From contig JADJMH010000008.1 of the NCBI GenBank assembly GCA_016709675.1, positions 1 to 21,944 on the forward strand: DNA of 21,944 nucleotides. The letters are read 5' to 3'. The DNA comes from Candidatus Accumulibacter proximus (GTDB lineage: Bacteria; Pseudomonadota; Gammaproteobacteria; Burkholderiales; Rhodocyclaceae). The stretch's first letter is position 1; every line of letters starts with the position of its first letter. The notes beneath the pieces are model-generated. The model saw only the letters and a list, made by a program, of their open reading frames with translations, ran no database searches and had not been told where the DNA came from. Of this stretch, positions 16,320 through 21,944 are shown in pieces. A program made the translations under genes and the position numbers.

Positions 16320-17093
16320 TCAGGCAATCTCGCGGCGACCGTACATCCACACCGCAAGCCAGACCATCATGAGAAAATACCCAACGGCGATGAGTATGCC
16401 GGATAGAATATCGGTGGCAACTGGCGCGCTGCCATAGAGGACGATTTCCCGCCAGTCGAGTCGACTGAGGTCGGGTATCAGCCAGCGTATCTTCGCTAGT
16501 AGTGGTAGTAAGCCCTGTTTGAGGCCGGGATCAGCATCGGCCGACAGGACCAGGTAATCGAGCACCGGCCCCACCGAGCGCGCCGCCAGCGCAAAGGCGC
16601 CGCCTGCCAGGAAAGGCAACAAGGACGACGTGCTGGCACTGATGAGGAACAGCACGACCGAACCGAGGACCAGCAGGTCCAGACACACCCCCACGAGCAC
16701 CAGAAGATAGCCAATACCAAAAACGGGGCGCGAGGAATCGGCGTATCCCCACGAAGCGTACTTGCCCATCAGGTAGAGCAGCCCCGCCCAGATGGCAACT
16801 GCCATGATGATCAGCAACATGACCCCGGTAAAGCGCCCGACGACATAAGCCGACCGACGAACCGGATAGGCCAGCGCCAGGGTAATCGTGCGACGTTCGA
16901 TATCCTTGACAAACGCTTCCTGCATCCAGAAGAGGACGAGAAGGACACCCAGGAAGCGCAGCCCCGAGATACCCACGTCAAGAGAGACGACGAGAGGCTG
17001 GCGAAGCGAAAACGCGCCCGCGAGGAAAGCGACACCGATCAACACCAGGCCCAGGGCCAGAAGTGCACGCAGAGCGTGGGTCCGCAAGCCCAA
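16320..17093 (-). CDS. ABC-2 type transporter permease
   Basis: 257 residues with about six membrane helices (for example ALRALLALGLVLIGVAFLAG, FLGVLLVLFWMQEA, MLLIIMAVAIWAGLLYLMG, IGYLLVLVGVCLDLLVLGSV and ILIAVGYFLMMVWLAVWMY). The stretch EAFVKDIERRTITLALAYPV with RSAYVVGRF is the cytoplasmic coupling region typical of ABC-2 permeases of the NosY/GldF kind. It should form the membrane channel for the ATPase encoded at 11261-12199. The start is uncertain: TTG 17093 has no ribosome site, and family-like residues (FLLNAQASFRLG) continue upstream in frame without an ATG. An ATG at 17131 would fit if one base were missing. It lies about 100 bases after the first pilin gene and leads the glycosyltransferase row. 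Confidence 0.85.
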   Translation of the reverse strand: MGLRTHALRALLALGLVLIGVAFLAGAFSLRQPLVVSLDVGISGLRFLGVLLVLFWMQEAFVKDIERRTITLALAYPVRRSAYVVGRFTGVMLLIIMAVAIWAGLLYLMGKYASWGYADSSRPVFGIGYLLVLVGVCLDLLVLGSVVLFLISASTSSLLPFLAGGAFALAARSVGPVLDYLVLSADADPGLKQGLLPLLAKIRWLIPDLSRLDWREIVLYGSAPVATDILSGILIAVGYFLMMVWLAVWMYGRREIA

Positions 17094-17141
17094 TCGAAAA
17101 CTGGCTTGCGCGTTCAGCAGAAAAGGGGCATGGAGAAAGCG

Positions 17142-17160
17142 ATGCCGGCATCGCCGGCAT
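17142..17160 (-). terminator. Inverted repeat between pilin and permease, possible leaky terminator
   Basis: ATGCCGGC (17142-17149) and GCCGGCAT (17153-17160) form an eight-base stem with a three-base loop. On the minus strand it follows the pilin end (17193) and precedes the permease start. It is followed by CGCTTTCTCC, not a clean T run, so it would be at most a weak terminator or an RNA-stabilising end that lets some transcripts read on into the permease row. Confidence 0.35.
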
Positions 17161-17192
17161 TGCTACCATCAAATGGAGCACGAGATCGGTTA

Positions 17193-17457
17193 CTAGCAAC
17201 CCGTGGCGGTTGCAACCGGGCCGGCAGCAGGATAAGCAATGCTGCTCGTCTCGCAAGCCTTGACGGAGCCGCCGACATGGCGTACCGGAGGCAATGAGGC
17301 TAGTCAACGTGTTGCGAGTATCCGACTGCGCAGCCTTGTCCTCGCCTTTCTTGGTGAACTCGGCGAACTGAGGAATTGCAATCGCGGCCAGAATGCCGAT
17401 GATCGCGACGACGATCATCAACTCAATTAAAGTAAAGCCTTTCTGCAGCTTCTTCAT
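17193..17457 (-). CDS. Type IV pilin, downstream copy (likely one-base frameshift in second half)
   Basis: Starts MKKLQKGFTLIELMIVVAII after AAGGAG nine to ten bases upstream. KG|FTLIEL is the prepilin peptidase site, with the conserved Glu5 and a hydrophobic helix through PQFAEFTKK. The frame from ATG stays normal to SDTRNTLTSLIASGT (about residue 58). It then turns into Arg/Cys-rich sequence that would run deep into the permease gene. One base over, the sequence reads VRHVGGSVKACETSSIAYPA and on to a second Cys, then TAG TAA at 17193-17195. This looks like a real pilin end with a Cys pair, so I place the true end there (about 87 residues) and infer one extra base near 17275-17285. The protein would be a filament subunit made in the inner membrane. 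A sigma-54-like promoter lies at 17511-17525. Confidence 0.75.
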
Positions 17458-17482
17458 GGCATGGAACTCCTTTTAGTGAAAG

Positions 17483-17499
17483 CAACGGACAATCCGTTG
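17483..17499 (-). promoter_or_regulatory. Leader stem-loop of the downstream pilin gene
   Basis: On the minus strand CAACGGATTGTCCGTTG is a perfect seven-base inverted repeat around TTG. Its first base (17499) lies where transcription from the -24/-12 promoter at 17511-17525 would be expected to begin, so the mRNA would start with a hairpin. The same block before the upstream pilin (17991-18007) is similar but the pairing is imperfect. Confidence 0.4.
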
Positions 17500-17510
17500 C
17501 ACAACTGCAA

Positions 17511-17525
17511 TCAAATACCGTGCCA
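17511..17525 (-). promoter_or_regulatory. Sigma-54-like promoter of downstream pilin (altered -12 box)
   Basis: Minus strand TGGCACGGTATTTGA: a perfect -24 box TGGCACG with correct spacing to TTGA, where consensus is TTGC. It aligns without gaps to the promoter of the other pilin gene and lies 54 bases before the ATG. Loss of the C in the -12 GC pair could weaken it, unless that base is a sequencing error. Confidence 0.45.
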
Positions 17526-17536
17526 GGGTCCGGATC
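17521..17536 (-). repeat. 16-base direct repeat, copy at downstream pilin
   Basis: Minus strand GATCCGGACCCTGGCA, matching 15 of 16 bases of the copy at 18068-18083 (GATCAGGACCCTGGCA). Here its TGGCA is the -24 box itself. It marks the upstream edge of the duplicated pilin unit. Confidence 0.6.
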
Positions 17537-17778
17537 GCCCGTCAGGCGCCGTTCTTGGCTGGCGACGCGGGTCGGGAGTACCGATATGCGTCATCTGCCT
17601 GACAAGAATTGTCAGCACCGCTCGGTGAACCGTTGGACTTCGGCAAGCATTGCCCACCCACTTGCAGGATGATAGAGCACCAGAGACATCTCGCCAGCGA
17701 ACATCGTCGCCCTGGCTTTGTTTCTCCGCTCGCCTCTCTCGGATCCCATCGTGCCCTTGTTGGAAAGACGATCTGAGT
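17537..17778. other. Spacer between the two pilin genes
   Basis: About 240 bases between the stop of the upstream pilin and the promoter of the downstream one. Minus-strand frames stay open here (up to about 96 codons from 17801 to 17511) but show no pilin-like or other familiar sequence and no ribosome site. It could be remnant 3' sequence of a formerly longer upstream pilin. I see no terminator in it. Confidence 0.45.
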
Positions 17779-17964
17779 TCAGTCCGGGTTACCGCTGACA
17801 ATCAACCGAGACAAGATGTTTCGAGTGTCCGCCTGAGCAGACTTGTCCTCAGTGGTTTTCAGGTACTCGGAGAACTGTGGAATCGCAATCGCTGCAAGAA
17901 CACCTATGACCGCGACAACGATCATCAGTTCGATCAGGGTAAAACCTTTTTGCAACCTGTTCAT
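17779..17964 (-). CDS. Very short type IV pilin, upstream copy
   Basis: 61 residues from ATG 17964 (MNRLQKGFTLIELMIVVAVI), with AAGGA ten bases upstream. KG|FTLIEL is the prepilin peptidase site, Glu5 is present, and the helix continues through AIPQFSEYLKTTEDKSAQAD to RNILSRLIVSGNPD and TGA. The mature protein would be 54 residues: the N-terminal helix with essentially no globular head, comparable in size to the short PilA of Geobacter. Of the aromatic residues noted in that protein only Phe1, Phe24 and Tyr27 have counterparts, so conductivity is not implied. It is very similar to the next pilin gene over the first 58 residues. It may be truncated by a frame error, but no other frame gives a convincing pilin ending. 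It should be a filament or filament-base subunit. Confidence 0.75.
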   Translation of the reverse strand: MNRLQKGFTLIELMIVVAVIGVLAAIAIPQFSEYLKTTEDKSAQADTRNILSRLIVSGNPD

Positions 17965-17990
17965 GCGATTGGATTCCTTTTCGGTCAGCA

Positions 17991-18007
17991 CAACGGACAA
18001 TGCGCTG
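17991..18007 (-). promoter_or_regulatory. Leader block of upstream pilin (imperfect stem-loop)
   Basis: Minus strand CAGCGCATTGTCCGTTG, homologous to the perfect hairpin at 17483-17499, again beginning where transcription should start. One mismatch and one possible G-U pair remain in the stem. Confidence 0.3.
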
Positions 18008-18018
18008 CGTGACATCAA

Positions 18019-18033
18019 GCAGATTCCATGCCA
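18019..18033 (-). promoter_or_regulatory. Sigma-54-like promoter of upstream pilin
   Basis: Minus strand TGGCATGGAATCTGC: GG and GC pairs are exactly ten bases apart as in -24/-12 promoters (consensus TGGCAC-N5-TTGC), with two mismatches outside the invariant pairs. It ends 54 bases before the pilin ATG. Many pilA genes are known to use RpoN with an enhancer-binding protein such as PilR. Confidence 0.6.
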
Positions 18034-18067
18034 AAGATGCGAGCCCGGAACCCCGCCTACTTGAGCT

Positions 18068-18083
18068 TGCCAGGGTCCTGATC
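18068..18083 (-). repeat. 16-base direct repeat, copy at upstream pilin
   Basis: Minus strand GATCAGGACCCTGGCA, overlapping the stop codon of the metallo-hydrolase gene. Its TGGCA is followed 39 bases later by the TGGCA of the -24 box at 18029-18033. Confidence 0.6.
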
Positions 18084-18847
18084 AGAAGTCGAAGACCTGA
18101 TTGTGGTGCAGCCTGCGCGGGGCGAAATCAGCCGCGCAGGCCTCGATTTCGGCCATTGTCAGCTCGATCTGGCTAGGCTTCAGATGACTGATATAGACCT
18201 GGGCATCGACCCGCAGCCTGTTCAACTCCTCTGCCAGCATGCTCGGGCACAGGTGTTTGGAGATCTCGGCAAGCCTCCGCTCAGAGTTCGGAAAAGCCGT
18301 TTCGATCAGCAGGTAACGAAGATTCGCTATCCGATTGATCACCGGCCAGAAGGCCGCATTGACCGTTGTATCGCCGGTAAAAACCAGGCTGGCAGCCCCC
18401 GAGTCGAGCTGATAGCCAACCGCTGGCACCGTGTGCTCAGCCGGAAGTACGGTAATCGTTCGCTCACCCAACCGGACCGACTGCCCCAGAGCGATCGTCC
18501 GGTATTGCATGACGGCTGTTCGCGACTCGGAATGACCCCTGAAATCCGGCCAGATGACCCAGTTGAAGATGCGCCTGCCAATGATGTCGAGCGTCGCAGC
18601 CGTGGCATGGATTGGTCACCGGATTCGCACGCAGATCGCCGACAGAATCGATCAGCAAGGGCAACGAAGCAATGTGGTCAAGGTGCGAGTGGGTCAGGAA
18701 GACATGGTCGATGGTCGCCAGTTCGTCAAGCGACAGGTCACCGACACCCGTCCCCGCGTCAATCAGGATGTCATTGTCGACGAGCATTGACGTGGTTCGC
18801 AGATGGCGCCCGCCAATTCCCCGCTACAGCCCAGAACTGACTTTCAT
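18082..18847 (-). pseudogene. Metallo-beta-lactamase-fold hydrolase, cyclic-nucleotide phosphodiesterase-like, frame broken as sequenced
   Basis: Start ATG 18847 follows GGAGGA at good spacing. Joining frames gives an N-terminus with LGCSGGIGGRHLRTTSMLVD, then DNDILIDAGTGVGDLSLDEL, the zinc motif HSHLDH, then AEHTVPAVGYQL, FTGDTTVNAAFWPVINR, YLLIETAFPN and SHLKP, ending QVFDF at 18082. The His and Asp ligands for a two-metal site are all visible. The HSHLDHIAS stretch and the GDTT/LIETAFPN blocks resemble class II 3',5'-cyclic-nucleotide phosphodiesterases, so cAMP hydrolysis is a fair guess. Single-base shifts occur near 18835, 18822 and 18613; the C-terminal part is open from 18510. It sits 94 bases after the FHA gene on the same strand and just upstream of the pilin promoters. 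Confidence 0.75.
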
Positions 18848-18941
18848 GGTGGTTCCTCCGGATTTCCAGCACTGCTGGCTGCTCATTGTCGCCAGATGGA
18901 AGACCAATGAGTGCCTCGCCCGACCAGAAGACGATTGCCCA

Positions 18942-19623
18942 TCAGTTGTTCAGGAAGAATTCCATCTTCACGCCCGCAATCTCGATCACATCGTGGTTTT
19001 CCAGGCGCCGAGCCTGCGCGTCAACAACCTGGCCATTCAACTGCGGAAAATCCGACCCTTCGACGTGAGTAAGGAAGTAACCCTGTGGCCGCCGGGCAAT
19101 CACCGCAACCCGACCACGCCGGCCCCGAGTGTCGTCGCGTTTTTGTCGATTGCAGTTGGTGGCCGGCATTGGAACCACTGAGCAACTGGATGGCTGCGCT
19201 CGGCAGGGCGGACGCCGTGGCAATACCCTGCGGCGCGCTGGCAGTCATCGCATCCCGGTGCTCCGTAAACCACCTGCAGAGGTTCGGAGCGCAACGGCGT
19301 GCCTTTGGTACTCGGTTGCCTCCCGAGACAACGGTTTCGACAAGATACTTCATCTTGTACTTGCCAAACTCTATGGCATCGCCGTCCTTCAGAAATGTTT
19401 TTTGATCGGCTGACCGTTGACAAGGGTTCCATTGGTGCTGTTCAAGTCCTCCAGGAAGGAATCATTGAGGATGGTCACCACCGCCGCATGCTCGCCGCTG
19501 ATCGCCATATTATCGATCTGGATGTCGTTGTGTGCCTTGCGCCATCGTCATGCGCCCCTTGCGCAGAGGGATTTCCTTGAGGACCAGACCATCCATGCTA
19601 AGTATCAGCTTTGCCATTGCCAT
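18942..19623 (-). pseudogene. Protein with two FHA domains, frame broken as sequenced
   Basis: ATG 19623 (or 19617) follows GAGGA five bases upstream. The first FHA domain reads MAMAKLILSMDGLVLKEIPL, then, after a shift near 19545, AHNDIQIDNMAISGEHAAVV and LEDLNSTNGTLVNGQPIKK. It carries the SGEH and N-S-T-N-G residues that hold phosphothreonine. A shift at the run of six A (near 19400) leads to DGDAIEFGKYKMKYLVE. A linker follows, then a second FHA-like domain (VAVIARRPQGYFLTHVEGSD, QLNGQVVDAQARRLENHDVI, MEFFLNN) to the stop at 18942, in which the strongest phospho-binding residues are less clear. FHA proteins bind phosphothreonine partners. The gene follows a PP2C phosphatase with eight bases between, so the two probably act in one pathway. 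Confidence 0.75.
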
Positions 19624-19631
19624 CTTCGTCC

Positions 19632-20471
19632 TCAATTGAGCCATGACCAGAATTTGGACAAACCCCCTCCGGCGACCGGCAACTCGCGCAAGACCTTGAC
19701 CACAACCACCGAAATATTGTCGTCACCGCCGTTGTCGTTCGCCATCTGAATCAGTTACATCGCGGAAAGTTCAAGGTTGGCGCCGAACATTTCCAACGCG
19801 TGCTGAATCTCTGCCTCATCGACCATGTCGTAGAGGCCATCAGAACACAGCAGATAAACATCGCCCGGCCGCACAGAGTGAACATGAATCTCCGCTTCAA
19901 CCTGGTAATCGACGCCGATTGCCCGCGTCAGCAGGTTCCTCTTGAGCGAGTAACGCGCCTCTTCCGCCGAAATCCGGCCATGGTCAATCTGCTCCTGCAA
20001 GAACGAGTGATCATGCGTGATGGCCATGAACTCCTCGCCACGCAGACGGTACAACCGCGAGTCGCCGACGTGCGCGACAACCACCTTGTCATCACAAAAG
20101 ACGGCCGCCACGAGCGTAGAAGCCCATGCCAACGAACCTTGCGTCATGCTCCTGAAGCATTATAGATCGCCGAGTTCACCGCCTCGATCTGCTCCGCCCA
20201 GGCAACGACTGGCGAACGGCTATCCGGTCACGCGATCGGTTTCGTGCGCTGCGGTCGCCGCGAAAGCAGCTTCCAGCCGGTTGCCAGGAGCGTCGTTGCC
20301 ATTGCTGGCTGGCGACTTCGCCAGCGTTGTGCCACCCATTCCGTCGGCCAGATCGCCAGACCGTGACTGGCATCGGCAAACACTCGAATCTTCATTCTTC
20401 GCCCGCACCAGTCCTGGGTCGGTACGAACGACAATTTCAGACCCCCTTGAGACTGTTGGTCTCCCGATCAT
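19632..20471 (-). pseudogene. PP2C-type Ser/Thr protein phosphatase, frame broken as sequenced
   Basis: About 279 residues from ATG 20471 (MIGRPTVSRGSEIVVRTDPG). Motifs in order: DPGLVRAKNEDS (N-terminal Arg and Glu-Asp), VFADASHGLAI in a second frame, LADGMGG (metal aspartate), HNAGEVAS in a third frame, then a long clean stretch from 20147: VAHVGDSRLYRLRGEEF, LTRAIGVD, VRPGDVYLLCSDGLYDMVD. An in-frame TAA at 19755 interrupts it, but the family ending NDNGGDDNISVVVVKVL continues directly after and closes at 19632. All metal-binding aspartates expected of a PP2C enzyme are present across the frames, so the underlying protein should be active. It removes phosphate from Ser/Thr in the cytoplasm; no partner kinase is in the window. 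Its neighbour is the FHA gene. Confidence 0.8.
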
Positions 20472-20505
20472 CCTGTGCTCCCGACACTCAAGGCGTTCTG
20501 CCAAT

Positions 20506-21464
20506 CTACCCACCACAAGGCAGTTCGACACCGAGGCCACGCTCCACGAGCCAGCGCCTCAGGCGAACAGCCAGTGCCAGATCCCGGACGGCCACGCCCG
20601 CGACTCGAACACGGTGATCTCCTCAGCCGTCGAGCGCCCCGGCTGTCGCCCGCAGATCACGTCTCCGAGTTCGACCAACTGACGGGCGTGCAAACGGCCT
20701 TTTTCCAGCAACGGCAACAAATCGCCAGCCTCATGCAGCGCCGTTTCGACGCTGTCGACGACGATCGGCGAGCAGCGCCTCAGGACGTCTTCACCCAGTT
20801 CGCGGCGAATCAGGGAATTCGAACCAGCGGCATTGATATGCGTCCCCGGCGACAGCCACTCAGCCGCAAACAGCGGCGTCGCCGAAGTCGTCACTGTGCT
20901 CACGATATCACTGCCCCGCACCACCTCTTCCGGCGAAGCCGCCGGTATGACCTCAAGCGCCAGACGCTGACATTCTCGTGCAAAAGGCCGCCGGCGGCCC
21001 GGCGCCGCGCGCGTCTTTACCCGCAGCAGCGAACACACCGCCGCGATCGCCCCGATACCCCCTCGGCCCGCCAGCCGGCACCAAACACGCCAGCCACCTG
21101 CGAGTCGGGCCTGGCCAAGCCAGCGTGTCGCCACCCCTGACGCCGCGCCGGTACGCACCATGCCCAGACGATCGGCCGCGATCACCTGGCAAGCCAGGCT
21201 GCCGCTCGACGCACGATAGAGGTGGAACCAGGGAAGCGCACACCGGATCGATTGCTCGGTGCAGGGCGCGTAACCAATGACGTCGAGCTGCGGCAAGGCA
21301 CCCTGCAGGATATGCAGCGTCGTCTGTGGCAAACGTGTACGTTGCCGCGGCACGTCACAGGCAAACCCTGACGAAAGCGCACGATGCGCAGACTCGACCG
21401 CATCGAGCGCCATCGGCATGCTCAGCAGTTGTTTGACGTCTTCTTCACGAAGGAACAGTGGCAT
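20506..21464 (-). CDS. Ornithine cyclodeaminase / mu-crystallin family protein (local frameshifts)
   Basis: Start ATG 21464 (MPLFLREEDVKQLLSMPMAL) is set by GAGG five bases upstream. The frame stays open to 20559. Between about 21110 and 21055 the family's NAD-binding glycine motif appears one frame over (RPDSQVAGVFGAGWRAEG), after which the main frame resumes, so two compensating shifts are likely. Near 20600 a third shift leaves the true ending (VAVRDLALAVRLRRWLVERG...) in another frame with TAG at 20506. Other marks: GAASGVATRWL, ADIVTTVTT-like SDIVSTVTTSATPLF, HINAAGSNS, VVDSVETALHEAGDLLP and LVELGDVICGRQPGR. Members act as NAD(P)-dependent deaminases, imine reductases or amino-acid dehydrogenases; ornithine as substrate cannot be assumed. 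About 320 residues, normal for the family. It precedes the PP2C gene by 34 bases. Confidence 0.85.
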
Positions 21465-21744
21465 CTTTTCCTCACACCGCCAATGACACGACCAGCACGC
21501 ATTCCTCGCCACAGCCTGACGAGGGCCAATACAAAATATCATACGATTCTACCGGCAAATGGCACCGGAGAAAGGTCACAGTTGACACTTCACAGGTAGC
21601 GGGCAGCAGGCGCAGCCGCCTTCGTCATGCTCATGCACTCCCGGAAGGGCATCTTCGCATCGTTCGGTTCATCGATCCCGCTGTCGTTGTCGCATGGTAT
21701 CGAGCAACGGCACCAGACGCGGGATCGCACCCATGCTGGGCGCA
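21465..21744. other. Intergenic region upstream of the ornithine cyclodeaminase-like gene
   Basis: About 280 bases with no convincing gene on either strand. It should contain the promoter of the minus-strand row starting with the cyclodeaminase-like gene, but I find no well-matched -35/-10 pair. Confidence 0.5.
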
Positions 21745-21745
21745 C

Positions 21746-21776
21746 AAAAAAAAGCCCTGCCTAGGCAGGGCTTTTG
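21746..21776 (-). terminator. Strong rho-independent terminator after OmpA gene
   Basis: AGCCCTGCCT / AGGCAGGGCT (21753-21772) is a perfect ten-base palindrome. On the minus strand it is followed by a run of eight T. It lies 14-18 bases after the OmpA stop. On the plus strand only four T follow, so it works mainly for the minus strand. Confidence 0.92.
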
Positions 21777-21790
21777 GTACCGCAATATGA

Positions 21791-21944
21791 TTACTTGGTG
21801 CCGATCAGTTCGATATCGACACGACGGTCGGGCTGCAGGCACTCGATAACCGACTTGGTGGGCTTCTTGCCAGGGCACTGACCAGGCTTGGTCACCGGAT
21901 TCTTTTCGCCCTTGCCTTCGGTGTAGACGCGGTTGGCGTCGATA
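21791..21944 (-). CDS. OmpA family outer membrane protein, C-terminal end (cut by window edge)
   Basis: The last 50 codons read IDANRVYTEGKGEKNPVTKP, then GQCPGKKPTKSVIECLQPDR and RVDIELIGTK with TAA at 21791-21793. This is the closing part of the OmpA C-terminal peptidoglycan-binding domain as found in betaproteobacterial porin-type OmpA. It has a Cys pair in a loop (GQC ... IEC) and the D-R-R-V-D/E-I pattern. The protein should anchor the outer membrane to the cell wall. It is followed by a strong terminator, fitting a highly expressed single gene. The start and beta-barrel lie outside the window. It is distinct from the small OmpA-like lipoprotein at 4046-4636. Confidence 0.88.
   Translation of the reverse strand, partial: IDANRVYTEGKGEKNPVTKPGQCPGKKPTKSVIECLQPDRRVDIELIGTK

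Noticed and set aside
16978..17192. Extension of the downstream pilin frame to 159 residues
   Set aside because: The extra part is Arg/Cys/Pro-rich, unlike any pilin, and overlaps the permease; a one-base shift gives a much better ending at 17193.
17511..17801. Minus-strand open frame of 96 codons between the two pilins
   Set aside because: No ribosome site, no known motif, and it runs through the downstream pilin promoter.
17779..17964. Short pilin as a conductive e-pilin
   Set aside because: Only three of the aromatic positions noted in the Geobacter protein are present, so size alone is not enough.
18103..18840. Plus-strand open frame of 245 codons
   Set aside because: Antisense to the metallo-hydrolase, whose zinc ligands are plain on the minus strand.
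21458..21790. Plus-strand open frame of 110 codons at the right end
   Set aside because: It crosses the strong terminator and overlaps the start of the cyclodeaminase-like gene; no familiar sequence.
1..21944. Mobile element, phage island or CRISPR array
   Set aside because: No transposase, integrase, regular repeat-spacer pattern or element-type inverted ends seen; the only direct repeats are tied to the pilin duplication.

Overview
The window looks like a piece of a GC-rich betaproteobacterial chromosome. The gene families (CheV and MCP chemotaxis proteins, CHASE2-type cyclase, FecR protein, Tex, type IV pilins, a typical proteobacterial OmpA end) fit a Rhodocyclales / 'Candidatus Accumulibacter'-like organism. 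That assignment is inference from protein style, since no rRNA or other marker is present. I see no tRNA, rRNA, CRISPR array, insertion sequence or phage gene.

Layout. (1) 1-5088, minus strand: an N-terminal piece of a CheV-like protein, a methyl-accepting chemotaxis protein, and an operon of a secreted FecR-domain protein, an OmpA-like lipoprotein and a CHASE2/adenylate cyclase. (2) 5089-5437: divergent intergenic region. (3) 5438-10390, plus strand: two long intact genes, tex and a SWIM-zinc-finger SNF2-family helicase. (4) 10452-18033, minus strand: the most unusual part. Two tandem short type IV pilin genes each carry a sigma-54-like -24/-12 promoter. They are followed by a tightly packed row: ABC-2 permease, two TPR-glycosyltransferase (GT9-like) proteins, a membrane-anchored TPR-like protein with a pseudopilin-like tail, an ABC ATPase and an FkbM methyltransferase. 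(5) 18082-21464, minus strand: ornithine cyclodeaminase-like protein, PP2C phosphatase, two-FHA protein and a metallo-beta-lactamase-fold hydrolase. (6) 21791-21944: the C-terminal end of an OmpA-family porin with a strong terminator.

How the genes may work together. Region 4 reads as one pilin-linked surface-modification unit. Pilins would be the filament, the two GT9-like TPR enzymes and FkbM would build or methylate a glycan, and the ABC pair would move a substrate across the inner membrane. Region 5 looks like a phosphorylation-signalling module (PP2C removes phosphate, FHA reads phospho-Thr). Region 1 contains a cyclic-nucleotide cyclase, and the hydrolase in region 5 resembles class II cyclic-nucleotide phosphodiesterases, so cAMP signalling could link the two. 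These links are inferred from gene order.

Quality warning. Genes in about 1-4100 and 17190-21460 are broken by many single-base shifts while the protein motifs stay well conserved in the alternating frames. Genes in about 4046-17100 are intact. This pattern suggests indel errors near both ends of an assembled piece more than true gene decay. Broken genes are given with the boundaries the conserved protein implies.
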